From Candidatus Pantoea deserta (GTDB lineage: Bacteria > Pseudomonadota > Gammaproteobacteria > Enterobacterales > Enterobacteriaceae), in contig NZ_RMVG01000003.1 in assembly GCF_003813865.1 (NCBI RefSeq), forward strand, positions 372,001 to 436,000: a stretch of DNA of 64,000 nt, read 5' to 3'. Shown in pieces: positions 1 to 11,459 of this stretch (positions are counted from its first letter, which is position 1; every line of letters begins with the position of its first letter). The position numbers were made by a program, and so were the translations under genes. The notes under the pieces were generated by a model that was not told where the DNA came from, did not search any database, and saw only the letters and a program-made list of their open reading frames with translations.

Positions 1-871
1 TAACCAGCAGGCCCAGCACGATAAACATGCCGATCTGACTCAGCCACGCCATGCCGTCGAAGGTTTGCAAAATGCCGTGACGGTTGCGAATCGGGCTATT
101 GCCAAGCAAAAAGCCGCACAGATAGACCGCCAGGATACCGCTACCTTCCAGCATGGTGGTCAGGGCAAAAACCAGAATGCCGCCGCTGAGCGCCAGCAGC
201 GGGTAGAGCCCGGTGGCGAGACTGATGCGATTAATTAACTGCTGCAACGCCCAGCCGCCGCCCAGGCCCAGCACGATGCCCAGACCAAACTGCTGCACCA
301 GATGCACAAGGAACATCCAGTCCAGACCGGTTTCGCCTTTCTGAATCATCTCAATAAGCGTGATGGTCAGAAATACCGCCATCGGATCGTTACTGCCCGA
401 CTCAATCTCCAGCGTCGAGCTGACGCGTTCGTTAAGGCCTTTATCCCCCAACAGCGAAAAAACGGCGGCGGCATCGGTTGAGCCGATAATGGCGCCAATC
501 AGAAAGCCCTGCATTAAATCGAGCCGGAACAGCCAGGCGGCGGCCACGCCGGTCAGTCCGGCGGTAATCATCACGCCGACCGTGGCCAGCGACAGCGCCG
601 GACCGAGCGCCACCTTAAAAGAGCTGGCTTTGGTGCGCATCCCGCCGTCGAGCAAAATCACCGCCAGCGCCAGGTTGGAGATGAGGTAAGCGGCGGGGTA
701 GTTATCAAAGGCGATTCCGCCAATGCCGTCGACGCCGGTCAGCATGCCCAGAGCCAGGAAGATCACCAGAATAGGGATGCCCAGACGCGACGAGAAAGAA
801 CTGAGTAAGATGCTCGACGCAACCAGCACAGAACCGATGATAAAAAGGCTATAGACGATGTTGTGGTTCAA
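1..871 (-). CDS. cvrA: K+/H+ antiporter NhaP2 (CvrA), 3' end beyond window
   Basis: Inner-membrane cation/proton antiporter of the CPA1 family; the E. coli homologue exports K+ for H+ and helps volume control at low osmolarity. The frame opens at a TTG (869-871) preceded by AGGAG with a short spacer; the first residues read [14 protein letters not shown], and no ATG lies at this point. Hydrophobic helices follow one another, with the conserved stretches [42 protein letters not shown] and [13 protein letters not shown], the last two carrying the acidic residues of the CPA1 transport core. About 290 residues are present, roughly half of the protein; the C-terminal RCK/TrkA-type part lies outside. 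In E. coli this gene is elsewhere (near dadX), so its adjacency to yeaH is a local arrangement. Confidence 0.93.
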   Translation of the reverse strand, partial: MNHNIVYSLFIIGSVLVASSILLSSFSSRLGIPILVIFLALGMLTGVDGIGGIAFDNYPAAYLISNLALAVILLDGGMRTKASSFKVALGPALSLATVGVMITAGLTGVAAAWLFRLDLMQGFLIGAIIGSTDAAAVFSLLGDKGLNERVSSTLEIESGSNDPMAVFLTITLIEMIQKGETGLDWMFLVHLVQQFGLGIVLGLGGGWALQQLINRISLATGLYPLLALSGGILVFALTTMLEGSGILAVYLCGFLLGNSPIRNRHGILQTFDGMAWLSQIGMFIVLGLLV

Positions 872-1086
872 TGTGGTCTCCTGCGGTTACGACGTTCATA
901 AGAAGGCTGGCGCGTGGAATTACCGGGCATCTGCGAAAAGATAATGCATAATCAGTAAGTTGTCAGTGCGATAGCTTTATTTTTGCCAATAGATTTTTCT
1001 GTTTAAGCACAGGCTTAATGTGCAAAAAAAAGGCGTTGTTCGTCAAGGGGATTAAGGGCGGGTATTTTGGCAGGTATTCAGACGAT

Positions 1087-1115
1087 TAAAAAAAAAGCCG
1101 GTCAGCGACCGGCTT
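1087..1115 (-). terminator. Rho-independent terminator after yeaGH
   Basis: On the minus strand AGCCGGTC-GCT-GACCGGCT is followed by about nine T residues, placed directly after the yeaH stop codon. It ends the yeaG-yeaH transcript and would also shield cvrA from read-through. Confidence 0.88.
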
Positions 1116-1119
1116 AGCG

Positions 1120-2437
<1,318 letters not shown>

Positions 2438-2478
2438 AGGTGTTAATGCCTGCGCATCAACGTGCTTACGTGGCGTGA

Positions 2479-4413
2479 TTATGACGACTTGCGCACGCGC
2501 AGATACCATTCGCACAGCAGGCGAACCTGCTTGCGGGTATAGCCTTTTTCCATCATGCGGTCGACAAAATCATCGTGTTTCTTCTGTTCATCCGTGGAGG
2601 TTTTGGTGTTGAACGAGATAACCGGCAGCAGCTCCTCGGTATTTGAGAACATTTTTTTCTCAATCACGGTGCGCAGTTTCTCGTAGCTGGTCCAGTTGGG
2701 GTTGCGACCATTATTTTGCGCGCGGGCGCGCAGCACAAAGTTCACAATCTCATTACGGAAATCTTTCGGGTTGCTGATCCCGGCGGGTTTCTCGATTTTT
2801 TCCAGTTCCGCATTCAGCGATTCGCGGTCGAACAGCTGGCCGGTATCCGGATCGCGATACTCCTGATCCTGAATCCAGAAATCGGCATAGGTCACATAGC
2901 GGTCAAAGATGTTCTGACCATATTCAGAGTAAGACTCCAGATAGGCGGTCTGAATTTCTTTACCAATAAACTCCGCATATTTCGGAATCAGATAGCCTTT
3001 CAGATGCTCCAGGTATTTCTCTGCCTGATCCTGCGGGAACTGTTCACGCTCGATTTGCTGCTCCAGCACATAAAAAAGGTGAACCGGGTTGGCCGCCACT
3101 TCGGCATGGTCGAAGTTGAAAACGCGCGACAGGATCTTAAACGCGAAGCGGGTTGAAAGGCCATTCATACCCTCATCCACCCCGGCATAGTCGTGATACT
3201 CCTGCCAGGATTTCGCTTTGGGATCGGTGTCCTTCAGGCTTTCGCCGTCATACACGCGCATTTTCGAATAGATGCTGGAGTTCTCCGGCTCTTTCAGGCG
3301 CGACAGAATAGAGAAGCGGGCCAGGGTTTCCAGCGTGCCGGGCGCGCAGGGCGCGGTAGCCAGCTCACTGTGGTTAAGCAGCTTCTCGTAGATTTTGATC
3401 TCTTCGGAGACGCGCAGGCAGTAAGGCACCTTGACGATATAAACACGGTCGAGGAACGCCTCGTTGTTTTTGTTGTTACGGAACGTCACCCACTCTGATT
3501 CGTTGGAGTGCGCCAGGATAATGCCGTTGAACGGCAGGGCGGAGATGCCCTCCGTACCGTTATAGTTGCCCTCCTGCGTCGCGGTCAGCAGGGGGTGCAG
3601 CACCTTAATCGGCGCTTTGAACATCTCTACGAACTCCATGATGCCCTGGTTCGCGCGGCACAGCGCGCCGGAGTAGCCGTAGGCGTCAGGATCGTTCTGC
3701 GCATGGTTCTCCAGCTTGCGAATATCCACTTTACCGACCAGCGCAGAGATGTCCTGGTTGTTTTCGTCGCCTGGCTCGGTCTTGGCGATGGCCAGCTGTT
3801 CCAGAATGGAAGGCCAGACTTTAACGACTTTAAAGCGGGTAATATCGCCGCCGAAGTCGTGCAGACGTTTGGCCGCCCACGGAGACATAATGGTGCCCAG
3901 ATAGCGACGCGGCACGTTGTACTCTTTTTCAAGAATATTGGCGTCTTCCTGAGGGTTAAACAGGCAGAGCGGATGGTCGTTGACCGGGCTGCGTTCGCCA
4001 TCGGCGCTCAGCACATAAATAGGAACACGCTGCATCAGCGATTTCAGACGCTCCGCCAGCGATGATTTACCGCCCCCAACCGGGCCGAGCAGGTACAGAA
4101 TCTGTTTTTTCTCTTCCAGACCCTGAGCAGCATGCTTCAGGTAAGAGACAATTTGTTCGATGGCTTCTTCCATGCCATAGAACTCTTCAAAGGCCGGATA
4201 GCGGCCAATCACACGGTTGGAGAATATTCTGGAAAGGCGTGGCTCCTGGGCAGTGTCGACCATGACTGGCTCACCGATAGCCATCAACAGTCGTTCTGCG
4301 GCGTTGGCGTATGCACTACGATCTTGCTTACAGATAGCGAGAAATTCCTGTAGCGTGAACTCTTCGTCCTTGGCAGCTTCATAACGCTGACGATAATGAT
4401 CGAATATATTCAT
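2479..4413 (-). CDS. yeaG: PrkA-family serine protein kinase YeaG
   Basis: 644 residues, the same length as the E. coli protein. The N-terminal AAA-type domain has the Walker A loop LGPVGGGKSS at about residues 107-116; the PrkA C-terminal domain follows. Family members are soluble Ser/Thr kinases; in E. coli YeaG and YeaH act together to shape the response to prolonged nitrogen starvation, partly through RpoS. The ATG start at 4413 begins MNIFDHYRQRYEAAKDEEFT, the conserved family N-terminus. A sigma-54 type promoter lies about 90 bp upstream, in line with its known membership of the nitrogen-stress regulon. Confidence 0.97.
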   Translation of the reverse strand: MNIFDHYRQRYEAAKDEEFTLQEFLAICKQDRSAYANAAERLLMAIGEPVMVDTAQEPRLSRIFSNRVIGRYPAFEEFYGMEEAIEQIVSYLKHAAQGLEEKKQILYLLGPVGGGKSSLAERLKSLMQRVPIYVLSADGERSPVNDHPLCLFNPQEDANILEKEYNVPRRYLGTIMSPWAAKRLHDFGGDITRFKVVKVWPSILEQLAIAKTEPGDENNQDISALVGKVDIRKLENHAQNDPDAYGYSGALCRANQGIMEFVEMFKAPIKVLHPLLTATQEGNYNGTEGISALPFNGIILAHSNESEWVTFRNNKNNEAFLDRVYIVKVPYCLRVSEEIKIYEKLLNHSELATAPCAPGTLETLARFSILSRLKEPENSSIYSKMRVYDGESLKDTDPKAKSWQEYHDYAGVDEGMNGLSTRFAFKILSRVFNFDHAEVAANPVHLFYVLEQQIEREQFPQDQAEKYLEHLKGYLIPKYAEFIGKEIQTAYLESYSEYGQNIFDRYVTYADFWIQDQEYRDPDTGQLFDRESLNAELEKIEKPAGISNPKDFRNEIVNFVLRARAQNNGRNPNWTSYEKLRTVIEKKMFSNTEELLPVISFNTKTSTDEQKKHDDFVDRMMEKGYTRKQVRLLCEWYLRVRKSS

Positions 4414-4502
4414 AGCGATGCCCGTCCTTTCGTTTTTAGCACAGGTAAAGGAGCGTAATTAAAAGCGCTTGCAGCTCCCGGAAGATATTCTCTTTTGAGT
4501 AC

Positions 4503-4519
4503 AGCAACCCTTATGCCAA
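4503..4519 (-). promoter_or_regulatory. Sigma-54 promoter of yeaGH
   Basis: On the minus strand TTGGCATAAGGGTTGCT matches the -24/-12 consensus TGGCAC-N5-TTGC: the invariant GG and GC are present with exactly ten bases between them. It lies about 90 bp before the yeaG start and points toward it. E. coli yeaGH is known to be NtrC/sigma-54 dependent. I did not find a convincing pair of NtrC half-sites (TGCACC-N5-GGTGCA) in the remaining 420-bp gap between yeaG and mipA. Confidence 0.75.
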
Positions 4520-4834
4520 CCTGATGTATTGTTATCGGGATACACACTTCTTATGGTCACTCTGCTCGTACTAACACTCACGGCTTACTTTTAACTGTAG
4601 AAGGCATTCCAGGAAATTTCCTCCGCATAATTTTACTATTTGGCGATATATCAATAACAAAGTCAGATTGTTGCAAAGCCAGCCCGGCAATGTTGAGGAA
4701 GAAAAGGGTGAATAATCCGGCAGATGTGCCGTCCTCAGCCGCTCCGTTAAAGAGCACCTCAGATAAAGGTTAAACTGGCGAGCGAAAATCGTTAAACTTC
4801 TGGCTGATTCTTATATTTATGGAAGAAATTAATT

Positions 4835-5584
4835 GTGAACCAATTCAAACTTAAAGCGGTTGCTGCGATTATCCCTTGTCTTTTTTTTGTAAACAGCGCC
4901 GCGGCTGAATCCTTCTCGCTTGGCGCATCAGTGATTTATGCTCAGTCACCTTACCGGGGTGGTCAGGACCGTTATTTACCGGTTCCCATCGTGAATTACG
5001 AGGGCGAGAATTTCTGGTTTCGCAGTTTGCAGGGCGGTTACTACCTCTGGAAGGATCCTCAGAATCAGCTCTCCTTAACGCTGCTGGGTTCGCCGCAGCA
5101 GTACGATCCGGGTGAAAACGACCTGGGGGATATGAAAGGCCTCGACAAGCGTCGCATGACGCTAATGGGCGGCGCAACCTATAGCCATATGGCGGAGTGG
5201 GGCATTCTGCGCACCACGCTGCTGGGCGATGTGCTGAACAACAGCAATGGCATTATCTGGGATCTGACCTATCTCTATCGCTTCCAGTTTGGCGACTTTA
5301 GCCTGACGCCAGGCGTGGGCGCAATGTGGAACAGCGCGAACCAGAACCGTTACTACTACGGCGTCTCCAGCCATGAATCCGCGCGTACCGGTATCGATCG
5401 TTATCAGCCGGATGACAGCTGGTCTCCCTACGTCGAGCTGAGCGCCAGCTATCAGATTGCCCCGCAGTGGAACGCCAGCCTGGTGGGCCGCTATACCCGC
5501 TTCGATAGTGAAATCAAAGACAGTCCGATGATCGATAAGAGCGGCCAGACAACGCTCTGGACAGGGATTAGCTATACCTTCTGA
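4835..5584 (+). CDS. mipA: MipA/OmpV family outer membrane scaffolding protein
   Basis: 249 residues. A Sec signal peptide (KLKAVAAIIPCLFFVNSAAA, about residues 5-24) leads into a beta-barrel-type sequence with alternating hydrophobic strands and many aromatic residues, ending in SYTF with a terminal phenylalanine as in outer-membrane barrels. The E. coli homologue links the murein synthase PBP1B to the lytic transglycosylase MltA. The start is GTG (4835) with GGAAG about ten bases upstream; no ATG in the frame fits the signal peptide. It is transcribed away from yeaG and followed by yeaE after about 70 bp, as in E. coli. Confidence 0.93.
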   Translation: MNQFKLKAVAAIIPCLFFVNSAAAESFSLGASVIYAQSPYRGGQDRYLPVPIVNYEGENFWFRSLQGGYYLWKDPQNQLSLTLLGSPQQYDPGENDLGDMKGLDKRRMTLMGGATYSHMAEWGILRTTLLGDVLNNSNGIIWDLTYLYRFQFGDFSLTPGVGAMWNSANQNRYYYGVSSHESARTGIDRYQPDDSWSPYVELSASYQIAPQWNASLVGRYTRFDSEIKDSPMIDKSGQTTLWTGISYTF

Positions 5585-5656
5585 GTCGCGCTATAACGGG
5601 GCAAAAATGTAACCCTGGCACCAGAATGGTGCCCTGAATTGATGCAGGAGCCTTGC

Positions 5657-6508
5657 ATGGACAACAGAATCACTTTTGATGGCCGCACGTTACTACCCGC
5701 AATCGGTCAGGGCACCTGGTATATGGGTGAGGACGCCCTCTGTCGTCGTGAAGAAGTCGCGGCGCTACAGGCGGGACTGGATTGCGGTCTGACCCTGATC
5801 GATACGGCCGAAATGTACGCCGAGGGAGGCGCGGAAGAGGTAGTTGGCGAAGCGCTACGCGGACGCCGTGACGACGCTTTTCTCGTCTCCAAAGTCTACC
5901 CCTGGAATGCGGGCGAGGTGGACGCTGTCGAAGCCTGCGAGCGCAGTCTGCGCCGCCTTGACACCGATCGCCTCGATCTCTACCTGCTGCACTGGCGCGG
6001 CAACGTGCCGCTGGAAGAGACCATTCGCGCGATGCAGACGCTTCAGCAGCAGGGAAAAATTTTGCGCTGGGGCGTCTCTAATTTTGACGTTGACGATTTG
6101 CAGGAGCTACTGAGCGAGCCAGGCGGTGAAGAGTGCGCCACGAATCAGGTGCTCTATCATCTGGCCTCGCGCGGCATTGAGTTCGATCTCCTGCCGGAAT
6201 GCCAGCTTCGCCACATGCCGGTAATGGCGTATTGCCCGCTGGCGCAGGCGGGCAGGTTGCGTCAGGCGCTGTTTTCCGACACCACGCTGGTGGAAATTGC
6301 ACAACAGAAGGGCATTAGCGTAGCGCAGCTGCTGCTCGCCTGGGTGATACGCAAAGAGGGCGTGATAGCTATTCCCAAGGCCAGTTCGCTAACGCACGTA
6401 AAAGAGAATGCCGCCGCGCTTCACATCAGTCTGAGCGACGAAGAGCTGGCGCGAATCAATAATGCCTTCCCGCCGCCGCAGAGCAAAATGCCGCTGGATG
6501 TGGTCTAA
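5657..6508 (+). CDS. yeaE: Aldo/keto reductase YeaE (methylglyoxal reductase)
   Basis: 283 residues, matching E. coli YeaE (284). It is a TIM-barrel AKR: catalytic Asp and Tyr lie in TLIDTAEMYAEGG (about residues 47-59), the Lys in FLVSKVYPW, and the His in LYLLHWRGN. In E. coli it reduces methylglyoxal and other aldehydes with NADPH. A frame-consistent ATG lies six codons upstream, but the ATG at 5657 has GGAG six bases before it and gives the family N-terminus MDNRITFDG. The gene ends before a strong bidirectional hairpin. Confidence 0.95.
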   Translation: MDNRITFDGRTLLPAIGQGTWYMGEDALCRREEVAALQAGLDCGLTLIDTAEMYAEGGAEEVVGEALRGRRDDAFLVSKVYPWNAGEVDAVEACERSLRRLDTDRLDLYLLHWRGNVPLEETIRAMQTLQQQGKILRWGVSNFDVDDLQELLSEPGGEECATNQVLYHLASRGIEFDLLPECQLRHMPVMAYCPLAQAGRLRQALFSDTTLVEIAQQKGISVAQLLLAWVIRKEGVIAIPKASSLTHVKENAAALHISLSDEELARINNAFPPPQSKMPLDVV

Positions 6509-6632
6509 ACGCCGGGCAAGGCTCTCTGAGCGTCATGGTGGCGGGAGAGGCGGACCGGCGGCGAAATCGTATGCGCTCCCGGCCTGTCATCCCTTAACGC
6601 GATGCGTAACAAGCCAGCACGGAAGATAATAC

Positions 6633-6677
6633 AAAAGCGCGCGTGGCGACCCTCTCACTGCCGCCACGCGCGCTTTT
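6633..6677. terminator. Bidirectional terminator, yeaE / yeaD
   Basis: A perfect 16-bp inverted repeat (AAAAGCGCGCGTGGCG and its complement, 13-base loop) lies between convergent yeaE and yeaD, with A/T runs on both sides. It should act in both directions. Confidence 0.8.
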
Positions 6678-6716
6678 CGGTTTTATTGCATCTGTCCAGA
6701 CAATCAGCCCGCGTGA

Positions 6717-7592
6717 TTATATCTTCTGCCGCAGGCGGAACGTGGTCGCCAGCCGCGCTGGTTTTTCGCCTGCGCTGTTCATTGGCTTGCTAATGCGCGC
6801 CGTCTCCACGCACACCATAGTCTTATAACCATCGTTAGGCATATCGGCCATACTGCATGACAGCTCCACGCCTGGATTCCATGTCACCACATCGCTGTGA
6901 TGATGGTGATAGACCTCAATAATGCGCTGCCCCTGCTTATCATGAATCAGCGAACAATCCTCCGGTCGGGTGAAAATACGGTCAACGCGGCCCGGATAGG
7001 TCTGTTTGCCGCTGGAGGCGTGTTCGCTGTTGTTATCGACTTTATCGATAAAATGTTCGCCCAGCCCGCTGACCTCTACGCCGGCAATATCGGCCACCTG
7101 GAAGTAACTGTGCAGGGCGCCCGTTGCGTTAAAGTCGCCGTGCGCTTCCAGCTCGATTTCACAGTGCTTACCGAGACGGAAACGGGCAAAAAGGGTAAAG
7201 TCATGCGGCCACAGTTTCTTTGTCTGCTCGCTGCTTTCCAGCACGAAGGTGAGCATCACGTTCTCTTCGTTTTCATCGTGCGCGGACAGCGTCCAGGGTT
7301 GATTACGTGCGAAACCGTGCGCCGGTTGGCCTTCTGGACCGAACCACGGCCAGCAGATCGGCACGCCGCCGCGAATGGCTTTTCCCGTCGCGAAAAGTGA
7401 CTTCTCACTGAGCCAGATAACCGGCTTTTCTCCGCTCGGCTGCCAGGCGATAAGATGCGCGCCCTGAAGCGTGACCGCAGCGCGCACCTGAGGATGGCTG
7501 ACCACAATCACCGGCAGGTCGCCCAGCATGCGCTGCGACAGATAGGGAGAGATCTGCTCTGCCACGGGCAGGGAAAAGATTTTATCTTGCAT
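6717..7592 (-). CDS. yeaD: Glucose-6-phosphate 1-epimerase-like protein YeaD
   Basis: 291 residues (E. coli 294). Aldose-1-epimerase superfamily, YeaD/Ymr099c type, which interconverts alpha and beta anomers of hexose 6-phosphates. Conserved segments include GGVPICWPWFGP (about residues 95-106), HGFARNQPW and LSCSMADMPNDGYKTMVCVE, which carry the His and Glu/Asp residues of the family. It lies just downstream of gapA on the same strand, separated by the gapA terminator, as in E. coli, so some read-through from gapA is possible. Confidence 0.94.
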   Translation of the reverse strand: MQDKIFSLPVAEQISPYLSQRMLGDLPVIVVSHPQVRAAVTLQGAHLIAWQPSGEKPVIWLSEKSLFATGKAIRGGVPICWPWFGPEGQPAHGFARNQPWTLSAHDENEENVMLTFVLESSEQTKKLWPHDFTLFARFRLGKHCEIELEAHGDFNATGALHSYFQVADIAGVEVSGLGEHFIDKVDNNSEHASSGKQTYPGRVDRIFTRPEDCSLIHDKQGQRIIEVYHHHHSDVVTWNPGVELSCSMADMPNDGYKTMVCVETARISKPMNSAGEKPARLATTFRLRQKI

Positions 7593-7614
7593 AACCGAAT
7601 CCTTCCTGTTGCTA

Positions 7615-7644
7615 CGAAAAAAAAGGGCGACCGAAGTCGCCCTT
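7615..7644 (-). terminator. gapA terminator with TTCG tetraloop
   Basis: The minus strand reads AAGGGCGAC-TTCG-GTCGCCCTT followed by a T-run. This is a classic very stable UUCG hairpin placed 20 bp after the gapA stop. Confidence 0.92.
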
Positions 7645-7666
7645 GTCGCCTGTCTTAACGCTGTGC

Positions 7667-8674
<1,008 letters not shown>

Positions 8675-8784
8675 CTATTTGTTAGTGAATAAAAGGTTGG
8701 CTGTAAAATTACAAAAACCTTACCAGGCGTCAAGCGGAATCGTGTCAATAGTTGCGACAGGTCAATCCGTTCGACAGGAATAAT

Positions 8785-8810
8785 TTGTTGCGCAACCGCT
8801 TGCGCAACAA
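8785..8810. repeat. Perfect inverted repeat upstream of gapA
   Basis: Arms TTGTTGCGCAA and TTGCGCAACAA (11 bp each) are separated by CCGC, about 120 bp before the gapA start and 195 bp before msrB. There is no T-run on either side, so it is not a standard terminator. It may be an operator or a 5'-UTR hairpin of the gapA transcript. The rest of the 341-bp gap shows nothing else I can name beyond the CRP-like site. Confidence 0.55.
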
Positions 8811-8866
8811 GCGTGTTGAGATGATGCCAGAACCCGATCGCTGAATATAAAGGGATACCGCCAGCA

Positions 8867-8888
8867 AAAGGTGATCGGTATCACAAAT
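8867..8888. promoter_or_regulatory. CRP-like binding site, gapA/msrB gap
   Basis: AAAGGTGATCGGTATCACAAAT fits the 22-bp CRP consensus AAATGTGATCTAGATCACATTT well: GTGA and TCAC half-sites are spaced by six bases. It lies 205 bp before gapA and 115 bp before msrB, so either gene could be the target. Confidence 0.6.
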
Positions 8889-9003
8889 CTGCGCTGTGAG
8901 AGGAAAGTCAGACAACTAAGCACGAAAATAATGCCGTCAATGTTATTCGTTTGTTAGAATATTAGTCGATTTTTTCAGAATGACACTCTCCGGGACCACT
9001 CAA

Positions 9004-9414
9004 ATGGCTAAAGAAACCGCATCCGAAGCAAAAATTGCGCAATTGTCTGAAATGCAGCGTTATGTGACTCAGCATCATGGCACTGAACCGCCGTTCAGCG
9101 GCGCGCTTTTGCACAATAAGCAGGAGGGGATCTATCACTGTCTGGTCTGCAACGCGCCGCTGTTTCTCTCTGAAACCAAATATGATTCAGGCTGCGGCTG
9201 GCCGAGCTTTTATCAGCCGGTAAACGACGACGCGATCCGCTATCTGGAAGATGATTCGCACGGTATGCATCGTATTGAGATCCGCTGCAACAGCTGTGAC
9301 GCGCATCTGGGACATGTGTTCCCCGATGGTCCGCAGCCTACCGGCGAGCGTTACTGCGTCAACTCAGTGTCGCTGAGCTTTATCGATGAGCAGGGCGATG
9401 AAACCCAGGGGTAA
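9004..9414 (+). CDS. msrB: Peptide-methionine (R)-S-oxide reductase MsrB
   Basis: 136 residues. Reduces methionine-R-sulfoxide in proteins, using thioredoxin. Two zinc CxxC pairs (CLVCNAP and [10 protein letters not shown]) and the catalytic cysteine in [11 protein letters not shown] are present. The frame can be opened eight codons earlier at 8980, but [10 protein letters not shown] aligns with the start of E. coli MsrB (137 residues); neither ATG has a strong ribosome site. yeaC follows after 3 bp, so the two are co-transcribed. Confidence 0.95.
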   Translation: MAKETASEAKIAQLSEMQRYVTQHHGTEPPFSGALLHNKQEGIYHCLVCNAPLFLSETKYDSGCGWPSFYQPVNDDAIRYLEDDSHGMHRIEIRCNSCDAHLGHVFPDGPQPTGERYCVNSVSLSFIDEQGDETQG

Positions 9415-9417
9415 CGC

Positions 9418-9699
9418 ATGAAAGAGCAGCTTGAAGCCATGGTCGATGCCATGACCCCTGAGGTTTATCAGCGCCTCGCCGCGGCGGTAGAAACAGGTAA
9501 GTGGCCGGATGGCGTGGCGCTTAGCCAGGCGCAGCGCGAGAACTGCATGCAGCTGGTGATGCTGTATCAGGCGCGCCACAATGAAGCGCCTCAGCATATG
9601 ACGATCGGCAAAGGTGGCGAAATGGTGACAAAATCGAAGAGAGAGCTGAAGGAAGAGTTCGGCATCGATTCCGAGATTACGCGCATCAATCTCCACTAA
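9418..9699 (+). CDS. yeaC: DUF1315 family protein YeaC
   Basis: 93 residues (E. coli YeaC is about 90). A small soluble protein of unknown function, found next to msrB throughout the enterobacteria. The C-terminal half is basic and holds HMTIGKGGEMVTKSKRELK. Start 3 bp after the msrB stop suggests translational coupling. A terminator follows directly. Confidence 0.92.
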   Translation: MKEQLEAMVDAMTPEVYQRLAAAVETGKWPDGVALSQAQRENCMQLVMLYQARHNEAPQHMTIGKGGEMVTKSKRELKEEFGIDSEITRINLH

Positions 9700-9701
9700 G
9701 T

Positions 9702-9730
9702 AAGAGGCCGACGTTACGTCGGCCTCTTTG
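9702..9730. terminator. Bidirectional terminator, yeaC / pncA
   Basis: AAGAGGCCGACG-TTA-CGTCGGCCTCTT followed by TGTTTG on the plus strand, with an A-rich left flank. It lies between convergent msrB-yeaC and ansA-pncA. Confidence 0.85.
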
Positions 9731-9735
9731 TTTGT

Positions 9736-10344
9736 CTAGATCAGCACGGCGCCCTGCGCCTTCATTTGTGCGAAGGCAATGTCGCTGTCTTCCGGGTTAA
9801 GGTTAACCCCACGGCATCCCTCTTTGACCACCGTGACCTGATAACCCAGCTCCAGCGCGTCCAGCACGCTGTATTTAACGCAGTAGTCTGTGGCAAGCCC
9901 CAGCATCACCAGATGCGTAATGCCTCTGGCCTGAAGCCAGCTGTCCAGCTCGGTCTTGCGGCGATGGCCGTTGTCAAAAAAGGCGCTATAGCTGTCGACA
10001 TCGGCATCCTGACCCTTATGGAATATCGCGTCAATCAGGCTGCGGTCCAGGTCAGGATGAAGTTCGGCGCCGACCGAACCCTGAATGCCATGATCTGGCC
10101 ACCAGATCTGCGCCAGGCCGTTCAGTTCGCCCAGGGTATAGACAGGTTCGCCCGAAACTGAGGCAAAACTGCCGTGGTTGGCTGGATGCCAGTCCTGTAA
10201 GGCCAGCACGCATTCGCCGCGCGCGCGAAACTCTCTCGCGTAACGGTTGGCGACCGGAACGGTCATATCGCCTTCGTGGACAGCCATAGGCCCGCCCGGA
10301 CAAAAGTCGTTCTGGATGTCTATGATAATGAGGGCCTGTTTCAT
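9736..10344 (-). CDS. pncA: Nicotinamidase PncA
   Basis: 202 residues, slightly shorter than E. coli PncA (about 213). Hydrolyses nicotinamide to nicotinate for NAD salvage (isochorismatase-like fold). The catalytic triad is visible: Asp in IIDIQNDFCPGG (residues 7-18), Lys in IFHKGQDADVDSYS (about 110) and Cys in LGLATDYCVKYS (about 156). Metal-ligand residues lie near DWHPANHGSFA. It begins 17 bp after ansA and shares its transcript, the same order as in E. coli. Confidence 0.96.
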   Translation of the reverse strand: MKQALIIIDIQNDFCPGGPMAVHEGDMTVPVANRYAREFRARGECVLALQDWHPANHGSFASVSGEPVYTLGELNGLAQIWWPDHGIQGSVGAELHPDLDRSLIDAIFHKGQDADVDSYSAFFDNGHRRKTELDSWLQARGITHLVMLGLATDYCVKYSVLDALELGYQVTVVKEGCRGVNLNPEDSDIAFAQMKAQGAVLI

Positions 10345-10361
10345 AACAGGTTTCTCCGCTA

Positions 10362-11375
10362 TTAGTCTTCGGTAAGTTCACCACGTAAATTTTGTTGCAT
10401 TCTGGCACGGATCTCTTCGCAGGAAAGATCCTGGCTCAGCAAAAAGTGAAGCTTGGTCAGGGCCGCTTCTACCGTTAAATCAAAGCCGCTGATTACCCCT
10501 GCATGTTCCAGCGCGTTGCCCGTGGCGTAGCCGCCCATGTTCACCTTGCCAGAGATACACTGGGTCAGATTGACCACTACAATGCCGCGATCGCTGGCCT
10601 GCTGTAGCTCCGCAAGGAACTCAGCGTTTTGCGGCGCGTTACCGACACCGTATGAGCGCAAAATCAGCGCCTTCACCGGCTGACGCAGGAAGTTGCGCAC
10701 CACGTCCGCTGAAATGCCCGGATAAATGGTGACCACGCCGATCGGCTGCGGCGTAATGGTGTGCACCTGCAACGGACCTTTGCTCTGCGGGGCAGGTGGC
10801 GTATTCAGACGACGAATATGAATACCCGCCTCCAGCAGCGCCGAGAGGTTAGGCGAGGCAAAGGCGTTAAAGCCATCCGCGTGCGCCTTGGTCGTCCGGT
10901 TGCCGCGATAGAGCTGGTTATTAAAAAACAGCGTTACCTCATTGACCGGATAGTTAGCCGCAACGTAAAGCGCGTTCAACAGGTTTTGCTGCCCATCCGA
11001 ACGCAATTCAGCCAGCGGGATCTGCGAACCCGTAACGATGACCGGCTTCGCCAGGTTTTCCAGCATAAACGACAGCGCCGAAGCGGTGAACGCCATGGTA
11101 TCGGTTCCATGCAGGATAACAAAACCATCGTAACGATCATAATTCTGCTGAATATCTTCTGCGATAGACTGCCAGTCTTCGGGAGTCATATCGGAAGAAT
11201 CGATCAGCGGATCGTACTCGTGAATGGTGAAATCAGGCATTTCAGGCCGGTGAAATTCAGGCATGTTCGCCAGCTGCTGCTGGAGATGACCTGAAACGGG
11301 GATGTAGCCTTGTGCTGAACGCTGCATACCAATAGTGCCGCCGGTATAGGCCACATAAATATTTTTCTTTTGCAT
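10362..11375 (-). CDS. ansA: Cytoplasmic L-asparaginase I
   Basis: 337 residues (E. coli 338). Converts asparagine to aspartate and ammonia. The two threonine motifs of type I asparaginases are present: YTGGTIGM (residues 10-17) and ILHGTDTMAFTASAL (about 88-102); the C-terminal part has GVISGFDLTVEAALTKL. No signal peptide, which separates it from periplasmic AnsB. First gene of the ansA-pncA operon, about 85 bp after sppA and its terminator. Confidence 0.96.
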   Translation of the reverse strand: MQKKNIYVAYTGGTIGMQRSAQGYIPVSGHLQQQLANMPEFHRPEMPDFTIHEYDPLIDSSDMTPEDWQSIAEDIQQNYDRYDGFVILHGTDTMAFTASALSFMLENLAKPVIVTGSQIPLAELRSDGQQNLLNALYVAANYPVNEVTLFFNNQLYRGNRTTKAHADGFNAFASPNLSALLEAGIHIRRLNTPPAPQSKGPLQVHTITPQPIGVVTIYPGISADVVRNFLRQPVKALILRSYGVGNAPQNAEFLAELQQASDRGIVVVNLTQCISGKVNMGGYATGNALEHAGVISGFDLTVEAALTKLHFLLSQDLSCEEIRARMQQNLRGELTED

Positions 11376-11425
11376 CAGAAACTCAGACTTGCCGTAAAAC
11401 GCGCAGTATAAGGGGAAAGCAGGGG

Positions 11426-11454
11426 AAAAGCAGCCCGGTCTGTGACCGGGCTGC
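11426..11454 (-). terminator. Terminator between sppA and ansA
   Basis: Minus strand GCAGCCCGGTC-ACA-GACCGGGCTGC then CTTTTCCCC, six bases after the sppA stop. The T-run is short, so partial read-through into ansA is possible. Confidence 0.75.
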
Positions 11455-11459
11455 GAGCT

